Position numbers and translations under genes: made by a program. The notes below the pieces were generated by a model. The model searched no databases. It was not told the origin of the DNA and worked only from the letters and a program-made list of their open reading frames with translations. Shown here one piece after another: positions 9,930 to 19,800 of a stretch of DNA of 64,000 bases. Each line of letters starts with the position of its first letter. Positions within the stretch are counted from its first letter, which is position 1. The DNA comes from Bacteroidota bacterium (lineage in GTDB: Bacteria; Bacteroidota; Bacteroidia; NS11-12g; UBA955), in the NCBI GenBank assembly GCA_016787485.1, contig JAEUUL010000022.1:208751-272750 (forward strand). Reading direction: 5' to 3'.

Positions 9930-10940
9930 ATGAGTTCTGTAAAAGTAGCCATTAATGGCTTTGGCCGCATCGGCCGTCTGGTTTTCCGCCAGATTTACAA
10001 CATGGAAGGCATCGACGTTGTTGCCATCAATGACCTCACCAGCCCGGCTGTACTGGCCCACCTGCTGAAATACGACAGCGCACAGGGACGTTTCAACGAA
10101 AACGTTACTGCTACTGAAAACTCCATCATTGTAAACGGACACGAAGTAAAGATTTACGCGCAAAAAGATCCCGCACAGATTCCCTGGGGCAACCATGGAG
10201 TGGATGTGGTGATTGAAAGCACCGGTTTCTTTACGGATAAAGACAAAGCTGCCGCACACATTGCAGCAGGTGCCAAACGTGTAGTTATCTCCGCCCCCGC
10301 CACGGGTGACCTGAAAACTGTGGTATTCAACGTAAACCACCACATTCTGGATGGCAGCGAAACCATCATCAGCTGCGCCAGCTGCACCACCAACTGTCTG
10401 GCTCCCATGGCCAAGGTACTGAACGACAACTTCACCATCAAGGCTGGCAGCATGACCACCATCCATGCTTACACCAACGACCAGAACACCCTGGATGCTC
10501 CGCACCCTAAAGGGGATTTGCGACGTGCCCGCGCTGCCGCACAGAATATTGTGCCCAACAGCACCGGTGCTGCCAAGGCCATTGGTCTGGTACTGCCCGA
10601 ACTGGCCGGCAAACTGGACGGCGGCGCCCAGCGCGTACCCACCATCACCGGTTCTGTAACCGAGCTGACTGCCATCCTGGACAAGAAGACCAGCGCTGCA
10701 GAAATCAACGCTGCCATGAAAGCCGCTGCCAACGAAAGCTTTGGATACACTGAAGAAGAACTGGTAAGCACCGATATCATCGGAATCAACTACGGCTCCC
10801 TGTTTGATGCCACCCAAACCAAAGTGGTAACTGTAGGCGACGCCCAGCTGGTGAAAGTGGTAAGCTGGTACGATAACGAAATGAGCTATGTGAGCCAACT
10901 GGTTCGCACCGTGCACCATTTCGCCGGCCTGATCAGCTGA
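9930..10940 (+). CDS. gapA: Glyceraldehyde-3-phosphate dehydrogenase, type I
   Basis: Oxidises glyceraldehyde-3-phosphate to 1,3-bisphosphoglycerate with NAD in glycolysis. The 336-residue product has the Rossmann motif INGFGRIGR at the start, the catalytic cysteine in [12 protein letters not shown] near residue 153, and the C-terminal [10 protein letters not shown] signature. The ATG at 9930 is chosen because the usual GAPDH N-terminus begins there; a longer frame from 9864 would read through the promoter. Codon choice is visibly more GC-rich and uniform than in neighbouring genes, as expected for a highly expressed gene. A strong promoter lies upstream and an intrinsic terminator downstream, so it is probably a single-gene transcript. 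Confidence 0.98.
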   Translation: MSSVKVAINGFGRIGRLVFRQIYNMEGIDVVAINDLTSPAVLAHLLKYDSAQGRFNENVTATENSIIVNGHEVKIYAQKDPAQIPWGNHGVDVVIESTGFFTDKDKAAAHIAAGAKRVVISAPATGDLKTVVFNVNHHILDGSETIISCASCTTNCLAPMAKVLNDNFTIKAGSMTTIHAYTNDQNTLDAPHPKGDLRRARAAAQNIVPNSTGAAKAIGLVLPELAGKLDGGAQRVPTITGSVTELTAILDKKTSAAEINAAMKAAANESFGYTEEELVSTDIIGINYGSLFDATQTKVVTVGDAQLVKVVSWYDNEMSYVSQLVRTVHHFAGLIS

Positions 10941-10960
10941 TAGAAAGACTGAAAAACCAT

Positions 10961-10991
10961 AAAACCCGGGCAGCCTTGTCCGGGTTTTTTT
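10961..10991 (+). terminator. Intrinsic terminator of gapA
   Basis: A perfect 9-bp stem (AAAACCCGG at 10961-10969 and CCGGGTTTT at 10980-10988) with a 10-nt loop runs into further T residues. It lies 20 nt after the gapA stop. The A-tract on the left makes it potentially bidirectional. Confidence 0.88.
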
Positions 10992-11060
10992 ATGGCCACA
11001 CGCCCCGGAACATCCGGGGCAATTCCGTAAAATTGTAATCCCATATTTTCGTTGAACCCC

Positions 11061-11315
11061 ATGGATATTTCACTACCCAATATTCCCCCCGGCAAATACC
11101 GCCACTACAAAGGCAAAGAATACGAAGTAATGGGCATGGCCCTGCACAGCGAAACACTGGAACCCATGGTGGTGTATAAACCTCTGTATCAAACACCGGA
11201 TATACCCGAAGGCATCTTGTGGGTTCGGCCTGCTGCAATGTGGCAGGAAATGGTGGTTTTTGAAGGCAAAACCATGGAAAGATTTACCATCATAACGGAC
11301 CCGGAAAACAGATAA
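11061..11315 (+). CDS. DUF1653 protein
   Basis: An 84-residue protein matching DUF1653 over its whole length: PPGKYRHYKGKEYEVMGMA, an HSETLEPMVVYKPLY centre, ILWVRP, and a closing GKTMERF. These small cytoplasmic proteins are widespread and lack an established function. The ATG at 11061 is preferred to a TTG 9 nt upstream. A TATTTTCG element (one mismatch to TAnnTTTG) ends 9 nt before the ATG and may be its promoter. The next gene follows after 11 bp. Confidence 0.82.
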   Translation: MDISLPNIPPGKYRHYKGKEYEVMGMALHSETLEPMVVYKPLYQTPDIPEGILWVRPAAMWQEMVVFEGKTMERFTIITDPENR

Positions 11316-11326
11316 TTCCTGAAAAT

Positions 11327-12013
11327 TTGATACGGCACCTTTTCATATTTTTTGCACTCCTGAATTTCCGGTTTCTTGCCGGGCAAATAATCAAAGGACG
11401 GGTACTGGATGACGATGGACAGGCGCCTGAGGTGGAACTGCTGGTTATACTCCAAACCGATACCCTGCTGATTGATTCTGCGATTACAACCAGCGGCCAT
11501 TTCTTACTGAGGGGCCCTTCGGATTTTAAAGAAAACCTGACCCTGAGAACCGTAAATCTGCCCCAGAAGAAACTGGGTCCGTGCGCATGGGATGTATCAC
11601 CCCTTTATTTTGAAGTGGTGCGCAATATTTCCCTGCGGTCTGATACCACCACCGTGTTGCTCAAATGCAGCCGTGTGCTGGAAGAGTACAGCAGTCCGGT
11701 CATAGAATTCAAAACCGGCGAAAACACACTTGATACCCTATCTGAACCCATGGGTATTCAGAATCTCGAACGGCTGGCTTGCATACAGTCCCTGCTCAGA
11801 TCCGGATTATACCTGAAAATAACCGGGTATGCATCAAAACAAGTCTTTGGGTCGGAAACACTGGCTACCCTGCGGACTCAGAAGGTGGCGGATTTCCTTG
11901 CAAACCGTTTTTCAGATCCGGACTGTATTGTGCTGCACACAGAAGTAAGTGATGAAACCCTGAATGAGTTTGTAACTTTTCAATTTTCAAGATTGCCTTT
12001 TGTGAAAGAATAA
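11327..12013 (+). CDS. Secreted OmpA-like protein with N-terminal regulatory-like beta domain
   Basis: The frame begins at TTG 11327, with no ATG nearby. The predicted product of 228 residues begins with a signal-peptide-like stretch (MIRHLFIFFALLNFRFLAG). A carboxypeptidase-regulatory-like beta sandwich follows (KGRVLDDDGQAPEVELLV and later GHFLLRG). The last 80 or so residues resemble a degenerate OmpA C-terminal peptidoglycan-binding fold: LYLKITGYAS..., then LATLRTQKVADFLANRF. The usual NxxLSxxRA asparagine is replaced. It may bind cell wall or have lost that function. The start codon is uncertain. The 3' end converges on the phosphodiesterase gene 18 bp away. Confidence 0.55.
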   Translation: MIRHLFIFFALLNFRFLAGQIIKGRVLDDDGQAPEVELLVILQTDTLLIDSAITTSGHFLLRGPSDFKENLTLRTVNLPQKKLGPCAWDVSPLYFEVVRNISLRSDTTTVLLKCSRVLEEYSSPVIEFKTGENTLDTLSEPMGIQNLERLACIQSLLRSGLYLKITGYASKQVFGSETLATLRTQKVADFLANRFSDPDCIVLHTEVSDETLNEFVTFQFSRLPFVKE

Positions 12014-12031
12014 CCCGCAGATTTCTTTCTC

Positions 12032-12949
12032 TTACCTCCCAAAAGGATCCGCTTTGTCTTTGCAGTTGCCGCCCGGACAATTGGTGGTGACGGAAATGCC
12101 CTGTTTCAGCAATTTCTTTTTTAATTCCAGATCATTCACTGTCCATGCATTGATCACAATATTTTTTTGTTGAAACCAATTTATTTTCTTTTCTGAAAGG
12201 TTGTTATATTCGGCATCTACCATTCCGCAACCCAGAAATGCAAGAATAAATCTGCTGCTGAGCAGCCAGGCATTGAATCCGGATGTGAGCATTTCTTCTT
12301 TGTTTGTTTTACGGTTTATGAAAGAATGGGCGATATAAATATTTGGATTAGCCTGCCGTATGGCGTATAAATATTGCGGATAAAATGAGGAGGCAAATAT
12401 ATGTTGTAAGCTATGTTTAGCAGATAAGGAATCGATAACAAACCCCATGCGTTTGGCTTCGTTATTTCCAAACAAATCCATATTGTTTCCTTTCACATCA
12501 AGCTCTATCACAACATCCCGGGGAAGGGAATCGAGTACTTCTGCAAGTGTTGGAACCCTCAAATCCTTAATATTCCCTGACTCATCCTTTATTTTCAATT
12601 GTTTAATTTCCTTTAGTGTATAATCTATTGTTTTTCCCGTTCCGTTTGTGGTGCGGTCCAGGGTCATATCATGCATTACGATAAGGTGCCCGTCTTTGGT
12701 TAACTGCACATCCATTTCCAGTGCTTTCGCACCGGTGGAAAGGGATTCACGCATGGTAGGAATGGCATTTTCAATACCGATTTCCCAGCCACCACGGTGC
12801 GCTATTTCGATCCCTTTGAAATGCGAGGGTACCGCTTGCAACGGAAATTTGAAATACAAGAAAGTGAGCAGAAGTATTAAAATCAAAGTTACAGTAATGA
12901 CTAATATTCCTTTGGCGATTTTTCGCAGAATGTACTTTGTATTTTTCAT
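12032..12949 (-). CDS. Glycerophosphodiester phosphodiesterase family protein, membrane-anchored
   Basis: The protein has 305 residues with an N-terminal transmembrane anchor at about 13-34 and an extracytoplasmic TIM-barrel GDPD domain. Family residues are visible: the HRGG motif near residue 51 followed by GIENAIP, the acidic LEMDVQLTKDGHLIVMHD block, and a C-terminal INAWTVND. GDPD enzymes cut glycerophosphodiesters to glycerol-3-phosphate and an alcohol. The C-terminal tail has two cysteines (NCPGGNC). A TATGTTTG element ends 9 nt before the ATG. The terminator of the upstream minus-strand gene sits just behind it, so this is probably its own transcription unit. Confidence 0.9.
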   Translation of the reverse strand: MKNTKYILRKIAKGILVITVTLILILLLTFLYFKFPLQAVPSHFKGIEIAHRGGWEIGIENAIPTMRESLSTGAKALEMDVQLTKDGHLIVMHDMTLDRTTNGTGKTIDYTLKEIKQLKIKDESGNIKDLRVPTLAEVLDSLPRDVVIELDVKGNNMDLFGNNEAKRMGFVIDSLSAKHSLQHIFASSFYPQYLYAIRQANPNIYIAHSFINRKTNKEEMLTSGFNAWLLSSRFILAFLGCGMVDAEYNNLSEKKINWFQQKNIVINAWTVNDLELKKKLLKQGISVTTNCPGGNCKDKADPFGR

Positions 12950-12958
12950 CTGATCCTA

Positions 12959-12966
12959 CAAACATA
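12959..12966 (-). promoter_or_regulatory. -7 element of the phosphodiesterase gene
   Basis: On the minus strand the sequence reads TATGTTTG, matching TAnnTTTG, and ends 9 nt before the ATG at 12949. No good -33 TTTG is seen at the normal spacing, because that region is occupied by the T-run of the upstream terminator. Confidence 0.5.
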
Positions 12967-12978
12967 GGCTGAAAAAGA

Positions 12979-13020
12979 CAAGAAATAAAAAAGCCCGGTT
13001 GCAAAAATGCGAACCGGGCT
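12979..13020 (-). terminator. Intrinsic terminator of the small membrane-protein gene
   Basis: On the minus strand a perfect 9-bp stem (AGCCCGGTT / AACCGGGCT, 13020-13012 and 13000-12992) with an 11-nt loop is followed by TTTTTTATTTCTT. It begins 27 nt after the stop of the gene at 13048-13305. Confidence 0.88.
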
Positions 13021-13047
13021 ATGCACAAAAACCAGGAAGGTTGGGGG

Positions 13048-13305
13048 TTAAAAATGAGCCGGATGATTTCCGGTGCTGTCCTCGCGATTAAACAAGGTGT
13101 TTGTATATTCGATAAATGCATTGCGAATTCCCAACCAACCTTCGGAAGGCCAGGCTGTAAGACAACTGATGAGCCCGATAGGCATGAACAGCCATGCCAG
13201 CAATCCATCGGTAAAAGAACGGTGTGAATTTCCGCTGAACTGGCTAACCAGTACAGCAATAAGGGAAATCATGGGCCAAGCCAGGGCAATCAATAAAGTG
13301 TTCAT
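13048..13305 (-). CDS. Small membrane protein of unknown function
   Basis: An 85-residue product with two predicted membrane helices (about 3-22 and 34-52) and a hydrophilic C-terminus. A good Shine-Dalgarno sequence (AAGGAGTAAAA before the ATG) and a strong terminator downstream show it is a real, separately transcribed gene although no family is recognised. It stands alone between the helicase gene and the phosphodiesterase gene, all on the minus strand. Confidence 0.7.
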   Translation of the reverse strand: MNTLLIALAWPMISLIAVLVSQFSGNSHRSFTDGLLAWLFMPIGLISCLTAWPSEGWLGIRNAFIEYTNTLFNREDSTGNHPAHF

Positions 13306-13492
13306 TTTTACTCCTTTTTATTAAATGGGTTTCACATCGTCCGCAAAATCCGGAATCCGATTTCCATTTTCTGCGGGCATTTACTTATCAGACGTAAATT
13401 TCGGCAGAATGTTCGCTGAAAACATAAAAATAAATTGCAAATGACAATTTGGATACGCATATCTGATACTGTGATGACCGGACTATAAGAAA

Positions 13493-15925
13493 TCACCCGG
13501 TAATCATTCGCCGAATGCGTGTTTCCAGCGATTCTGTGGTGAGTTGTTCGCGCAACCGGTCTACCCAAATGGGAAATGCGAACGGCGTGGGTTTTAATGG
13601 TCGTTTCAAAATGAGTTTGCGGGATTGAATGCGATGCAGGGCTGCGCGTAGACGGTGTTCCTCCAACTGATAATAAAGTGCTTCCTCCTGGGCTTGTTTC
13701 AGCAACAGATTATGCGGTTCATACTCATTGAAAACCTGAAAAAACAAATTGGCATTGGCCTGTAAATGCCGGCTTTTTACGGGCTTATCCGGCATACCGC
13801 GAAAAAGCAGACCGCTGATGGTGGCAATCTGATTGAATCTGCGGCGCACCATTTCACTGTAATTCGTGCTCGAAAGCAAATCGGCAATGAGACCTTCTGT
13901 GGTAAAAATGTCTTCTTCCAGCGCTTCTTCCCAAGGAATGGGTTGGTGGCTCAGCAGTTCAAAACCATAATCGTTCATGGCAATACTGAATGTACCCGGA
14001 TTGATTTTGGCCAACCGATAAGCCAAAAGGGTAGCCATACCTTCATTCACCATGCGGCCTTCAAATGGAAACACAAAAAGGTGAAATCCTTCATCAGACT
14101 CATGAAGTTCTGTAAGCAGTTCATTTGACATCGGAATATGGCTGAGGTCGCTTTGAACATGAAACAATGGCTGAAGGGCTGTGATTTCCGGATCGGTCAA
14201 TGTGGCGTGCCCTGCAATTTTACGTTGCAAGACTTCTGCAAGCTCACTGCTTAAACTCATGCGGCCACCCTGCCAACTGGGCACGAGACCTTTAGCCCTG
14301 GTGCTTTTACGAACGATAGCCTGCAAATATTCAATGCGCACCAATTCCAGCACTTTCCCTGCAAAGACAAATGAATCGCCGGGATTCAACCGGGTAATAA
14401 ATGACTCTTCGATGGTACCCAGCTTTGGGCCACCCAGCATGCGCACCAGCATACTCTGATCACTTTCTATGGTACCAATGGAAAGGCGATGCTGCATGGC
14501 TATGCGGCGGCTGATTACACGATAAACTCCATGCTCATCGGCTACCACCTTATGATATTCATCATACTGCTGCAAGCTATGGCCGCCGGAGATCAGAAAA
14601 TGCAACAACCACTGCCATTCATCAGGTGTTACTGAAGAAAATGCATGTGTGCCTGTGATTTCAGTATAGAGTTGAGCCGGATCAAAGCCATCGGAAACGG
14701 CCAGTGTGAGCATGTATTGCAGCAACACATCCATGGCACGGACTACAGGAATGCGGCTTTCGAGTATTTTTTCATTCCAGGCCGTTTTCAGGGCAGCAGC
14801 CTCGAGCAGTTCCAGACTGTGGGTGGGTAAAAACCAAATGCGGCTGGTTTCTCCGGGACTATGACCACTGCGGCCTGCACGCTGGGCGAAACGGGCAACG
14901 CCTTTAGGACTACCAATCTGAATGACTGTATCCACAGGCCGGAAATCGACACCCAAATCCAGACTGCTCGTACAGACCACCGCTTTGAGTGCACCGGAGT
15001 GCAGTTGTTCCTCTACCCAACCGCGCACCTCTTGTGTAAGGGAGCCGTGGTGAATGGCCATGCGTCCGGCCAGCGATGGCTGAGCCTGTAACAACGCCTG
15101 GTACCAAATTTCACTCTGGCTGCGTGTATTGGTAAAAATCAGGCAAGTGCGGCTGTTTTCGATTACAGGCAATACCTTGTGTAACATCCGGATTCCCAGG
15201 TGGCCCGCCCAGGGAAACTCCTCTATCTCATCCGGGAAAAGCGTTTGAATGTCGGTTTTCTTTTCGTAATCGCTATGCACTGTGCATACTTTATAAGATG
15301 CGGGAATGAGCACATCGCGTGCTTCCTGCAGATTTCCGATGGTGGCACTAATACCCCATGTTCTGAGATTCGGACAAATGGCCCGCAACCGGCTCAGTGC
15401 CAACTCTGTCTGAACCCCACGCTTACCACCAAGCAGTTCGTGCCATTCATCCACTACGACACAGTGCAGATTCCGGAAAAACGTTTCGTATCCTTTGGAA
15501 GCAATCAACAGATGCAAACTTTCGGGTGTTGTAACCATGCACTGGGGCTGTCGTTGCTTCTGGCGCTGTCGTTCGGCCGGTGGGGTGTCACCGTTGCGCA
15601 GCACTACTTCCCAGCCTGTGTCCAGCTCTTCTGCTGCGGTTTGTATGGCATCTCTTATGTCTTTGCTCAGTGCCTTAAGGGGTGTAATCCAGAGAAGAAA
15701 AAGTCCCTTTTTCCCTTTGTATTCCAGTTTATGATGCAGCAGTGCAGGAATAGCCAGGCTATATGTTTTTCCACTGCCAGTAGGCGCATTCACCAAACCA
15801 TTGTAGCCTCTGAAATACTGCTCTGCCGCCCTGCGCTGGAACCGATGCGGCTCCCACCCTTTCTGCCCGAACCATTGTTCATACGGCGGGACCCAGGAAC
15901 CTGCAGAGACAGCCTTATTCACCAT
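13493..15925 (-). CDS. Lhr-type (ligase-associated) DEXH-box DNA helicase
   Basis: An 810-residue superfamily 2 helicase. Walker A is APTGSGKT at about 47-54, the DEXH box is VVDEWHE at about 158-163, motif III is SATIGN at about 193-198, and motif VI is QRAGRSGHSPG near 368. Length and the long C-terminal part fit the ligase-associated DEXH helicases related to Lhr, which act in DNA repair. In many genomes this gene sits with an ATP-dependent DNA ligase and a metallophosphoesterase; neither is next to it here. The ATG at 15925 is preceded 6 nt upstream by TATTTTCG, a near-match to the -7 element. It is divergent from a lipoprotein gene 60 bp away. Confidence 0.9.
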   Translation of the reverse strand: MVNKAVSAGSWVPPYEQWFGQKGWEPHRFQRRAAEQYFRGYNGLVNAPTGSGKTYSLAIPALLHHKLEYKGKKGLFLLWITPLKALSKDIRDAIQTAAEELDTGWEVVLRNGDTPPAERQRQKQRQPQCMVTTPESLHLLIASKGYETFFRNLHCVVVDEWHELLGGKRGVQTELALSRLRAICPNLRTWGISATIGNLQEARDVLIPASYKVCTVHSDYEKKTDIQTLFPDEIEEFPWAGHLGIRMLHKVLPVIENSRTCLIFTNTRSQSEIWYQALLQAQPSLAGRMAIHHGSLTQEVRGWVEEQLHSGALKAVVCTSSLDLGVDFRPVDTVIQIGSPKGVARFAQRAGRSGHSPGETSRIWFLPTHSLELLEAAALKTAWNEKILESRIPVVRAMDVLLQYMLTLAVSDGFDPAQLYTEITGTHAFSSVTPDEWQWLLHFLISGGHSLQQYDEYHKVVADEHGVYRVISRRIAMQHRLSIGTIESDQSMLVRMLGGPKLGTIEESFITRLNPGDSFVFAGKVLELVRIEYLQAIVRKSTRAKGLVPSWQGGRMSLSSELAEVLQRKIAGHATLTDPEITALQPLFHVQSDLSHIPMSNELLTELHESDEGFHLFVFPFEGRMVNEGMATLLAYRLAKINPGTFSIAMNDYGFELLSHQPIPWEEALEEDIFTTEGLIADLLSSTNYSEMVRRRFNQIATISGLLFRGMPDKPVKSRHLQANANLFFQVFNEYEPHNLLLKQAQEEALYYQLEEHRLRAALHRIQSRKLILKRPLKPTPFAFPIWVDRLREQLTTESLETRIRRMITG

Positions 15926-15985
15926 TGGCTACGAAAATAAGTGCGCACACGGTGGAATGGAACGGAATTTGAATTGAATGGTGTC

Positions 15986-16672
15986 ATGCGTTATCTCATT
16001 GTGCTTTGTGGAATCTGCATATTCCTCAGTTCCTGCTTTGAAATAGTGGAGGAAGTCAATCTGAAAGCGGACGGCACAGGCACATTTTCATACATAATCA
16101 ATGCCAGCAGAAGCAAAGACGAAATTGCCGCTGCACAAAAGCTGGACAGTTTTATGGGAAAGCGTATACCCGACAAAGGCGAAGTAATGTCGCAACTGGC
16201 CCGGATCAGTGACCTGCTCACCCATTCCGACGGTATCAGCGGTGTGCAGCTCACACAAGATTACACAAACTACATCTTCCAGATAAAAGGCTCATTTGCA
16301 TCGCTTGAAAAACTGAATGCTGCCTTTGCTGAAACCGCGACAAATCTGGGAGGAGATGGCGCCATGATTGCATCGGTTTTCCGTTACTCGGGAGCAGACA
16401 GCTGTTTTACCCGCAAAGCCAGTATCACAGACAAAGCCAGAAGTGGTGCCTGGGAAAAATTACTCGGTACCGGAGAGAACACCGCCACCTATACCTGCAT
16501 TGTAAGAAATGAAAAGCCTGCCGAAAGCACCGGCAACACGCTGGCAAAAATAAGCCCGAGCCGAAAAGCGGTCATGCTGAAAACGACGGTGAGAAATGCT
16601 GTGTACCTGCCAGGTTCATTGAATCTGCACATTACCTATGGCAAACCAGCCTTAACAGGCGCTGGGAAATAA
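15986..16672 (+). CDS. Lipoprotein of unknown function
   Basis: A 228-residue product from the ATG at 15986. The signal peptide MRYLIVLCGICIFLSSC has a clear lipobox (LSSC). The mature part begins with a strand/loop typical of small membrane-associated beta domains (FEIVEEVNLKADGTGTFSYIINAS), then a helical region and a second beta region. I do not recognise the family. It is expected in the outer membrane, facing the periplasm or cell surface. It is divergently oriented from the helicase gene. Confidence 0.68.
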   Translation: MRYLIVLCGICIFLSSCFEIVEEVNLKADGTGTFSYIINASRSKDEIAAAQKLDSFMGKRIPDKGEVMSQLARISDLLTHSDGISGVQLTQDYTNYIFQIKGSFASLEKLNAAFAETATNLGGDGAMIASVFRYSGADSCFTRKASITDKARSGAWEKLLGTGENTATYTCIVRNEKPAESTGNTLAKISPSRKAVMLKTTVRNAVYLPGSLNLHITYGKPALTGAGK

Positions 16673-16676
16673 ATTC

Positions 16677-16718
16677 AAAAGGGGATTTTGCAAACTGAAA
16701 ATGGGGTTTTGCAAACCG
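16677..16718. repeat. Two tandem 21-bp repeats
   Basis: AAAAGGGGATTTTGCAAACTG (16677-16697) is followed directly by AAAATGGGGTTTTGCAAACCG (16698-16718), with 18 of 21 positions identical. The pair lies just after the lipoprotein stop and 172 bp before the giant gene. It could be a protein-binding pair or a slippage product; no further copies were seen in the window. Confidence 0.6.
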
Positions 16719-16777
16719 ATAGTGCCATTTAATAAATTATTGGAAAGGGCACGGGTATCAAATTGCGCATACGGGTA

Positions 16778-16785
16778 TAGCTTTG
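16778..16785 (+). promoter_or_regulatory. Possible -7 element for the giant surface-protein gene
   Basis: TAGCTTTG matches TAnnTTTG and lies 104 bp before the ATG at 16890. No TTTG is seen at 19-20 bp upstream, so the call is tentative. The stretch between it and the ATG shows nothing else recognisable. Confidence 0.3.
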
Positions 16786-16889
16786 CCGATTGTCTGACCA
16801 TGACATCTTCCTGAGTTTGATAAGAGAAAGGAAGTGCAGTTAGCCGGCGGGTGCTGTGGGATGACCAGAAAAAAAAAATCTACCACAGT

Positions 16890-19800
16890 ATGAAAAATAC
16901 AAACAACCCATGTTTGATGACAGGCATTTTGCTCGCAAGCAGTTTCCTGACAAATCACAAAACCCAAGCCCAGTTAAATCCACCGCCGTTTAAGCAAGTT
17001 CAGAAGCAAATTCCAGCTTCTGTGGCGGCAAATGACAATTTTGGCAGCAGTGTGGCTACTTACTCCAACAAACTCATTGTTGGATCGCCAAACCAGGCGA
17101 ATCTGTCGGCGGTTCGTACCGGAGCTGTGCACGTGTACAAAGGAGAAAATGGCAACTGGGGCACACCCACTGCATTGTATCCGCCTGCGGGAGTACCGGC
17201 AGGGGCCCAGTTTGGTAAATCAGTGGCGGTAAACCGCAACTGGGCCCTGGTGGGCACACCCAATGACAATAAAAAGGTTGCCGGATCCGGTTCTGCCTTT
17301 GTTTATCAATACGACAGTCTAACCAATTCATGGACGTATAAAACCAACATCAATTCTTTTAACAACGGTTCATCCGGAGCTAACAACCTGGGATATGCTG
17401 TTGCCATGAATGGCAATTATGCATTTATAGGTGTTCCGCTGGACGATACTTTGCAGACCACAAACTCCAATAATAACACCGGACTGGTTTTGGTCTATAA
17501 AATCACAGGAAATTCCTGGACTCTGGTATCTCGCCTGACAACTCCTGCAGGCACTGTAACAAACGAGAACTTTGGCTGGTCGATAGCATGCACCGAAACC
17601 GAGCTGTTTATCAACGCACCATTGGCACAGGGAAACAAAGGTGTGGTGTACAGATATGTGCTGAATAACGGCAACTGGCTCTACGCGGGTACCATTATGG
17701 GAAGTGTTCAGATAGGTTATTTTGGCCGGGGCGGAATTGCGGTTGAACGCAGGCTGCTGGCAGTTACGAACTGCTACTTATCGGGCAGTGCTACCTATAC
17801 GGGCGGTGCGGATATATACCAGGATACCAATGGACGTGGAGCCTGGGTATGGACCGGAAAAGTAACCCCTCCGGGGGCACCGGGTTTTACCTATCTGGGA
17901 TACAACGGAAACCTTACTCAAACGGGAAGTGTGGCTGTAAGCGGCGACATGGTTCTGCTGGGCCATCCCAATTACAGCAGTGCAAAAGGAAGTGTATATG
18001 CATTCAGAAAGCAGAGTGATCAGTGGACGCTGGATAACACCTGGGTAGCCAGCGACGGCAAAAACGGAGACCAGTTTGGCATTTCTCTGGCCATGAATGG
18101 AAATTATGCGGTGGCTGGTGCAAACAATACGACAGATAAAGGTGCAAGTTCCGGATCTGTGTACTATTTCCGGTCTCCGGATATTGTGGCATCAGACCGG
18201 GTTGCGGACGGGTATATCGACGTAGCCTGGCGCGTGTCTACCAATGGTGCACTAACAAACCCGCCTTCGGCAGTTTACCTGCAGGTTTTTGACAGCACCA
18301 ACCAAAAAGAAGTTTACAAACAGGTATATGATGACATTTCGGGCTCACCCATCCTGGAGGGGAACCTGAGGCACTGGGTAAAGCCCAATACCCAAAATAA
18401 GTATCAGTTGAAACTGATTAAATACGGAAGCGGTAAAATTCTGGGAAATGTGTATTCTGATACAGGAAGCACGCTGGCTTATCTTCCTCCGTATTTTGTT
18501 TCAAGCACACCCACTACTTCCTATCCGGAAAGCGTGTATCTGCAGTTTAATTCAAACAGCACGTACCATTCAAAACTCCAGCTGTACCGCGATGGAAAGA
18601 AAATTGCCATTCTGGATACTTCGGAAAAATTTTACACAGACAAGGTTTTGATAGATAATGCCGGTTCTATCAAAAACGGACAAACTTACACCTACTGTCT
18701 GGAAGGGATAAACGAAACGACCAAAGAGAAAACGACACAGGCCTGCGGCACAGGGGGTACGATTCCTATCAATTTTCAGGCGTCAGACAAGCAATACCCC
18801 AACAAAGTTCAACTGAGCTGGAACAACATGGCAAATTTTGCCCAGTACCTGGTGATAGAGAGGGATGGAACCCGGCTTACCTCAATGTTGGGTGACAAGA
18901 CAAGTTACGAAGATGTAAATGCCATACCCGGATTTAACCATGTGTACAAGCTTACACTTGACAATGGAAATGACGGCAAATTCTCTCAGCGGGATTCGGG
19001 AAGCATTTCTGCCAATGGAACAATTCGCGGTATGGTAACCAATAAAACCGGCGGATTTGGCGTAAAAGGGGTAAAAATCAGTCTGAATGGTTTTGCAAAC
19101 GGAGACACCGTGAGCATGACAACCCTAACAGACAATACCGGATCATATGCATTCACTTCCATATACTACTATACACAGTCCACATTCACATTAACTGCAA
19201 GTTATTCCGGCGCAAACTTTACAGAAAACGGATTGCAGACCACTTTAAAGATCAGCAACCCCAATGCAGTTGTGAATTTTGAAAGTGACATAACCATCAA
19301 AGACTTGCCGCCGGGCAAATTCAATATTTCTGCATTTGATGTGAAAGCAAGCAGTACGGATGATCAGGCAGATGTGAGTGTATCTTATACCTGTTCAGAC
19401 ACAGTTCAGTTCATCATTAAAAGGGATAAAGCTGTGATAGGTTCTTACGTTGTATACCCCGGCTTAACATCGCCGTTCACAACTGCAGATGCCGGAGGTA
19501 TACCCGGACAATTCTACACCTATTCTCTGGATGCATATTACATTACCAAAACCGGGTATTACCGCAGCACTTTGTATGATACACTCAGCTACCCGCGAGT
19601 ACTGCCACTTTCTGCCGGTAACGTGGTTATTGTTGCAAATACAAACAATGCGAATATTTATATTTCATGGTCGCACAGCAGCCGCAACAATGGTGGTGTA
19701 GCTGTGTACAGAAACGGCACGCGCATTGGGGACTACAAAGGTGCCGGAGACGGTTACTTCTTTGATTACAGCGGTTCCAACGGCAAAACCATGAATTATT

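Noticed and set aside
9912..10919. 335-codon minus-strand frame across gapA
   Set aside because: It mirrors a highly biased, highly expressed gene; such antisense frames are a codon-bias artefact.
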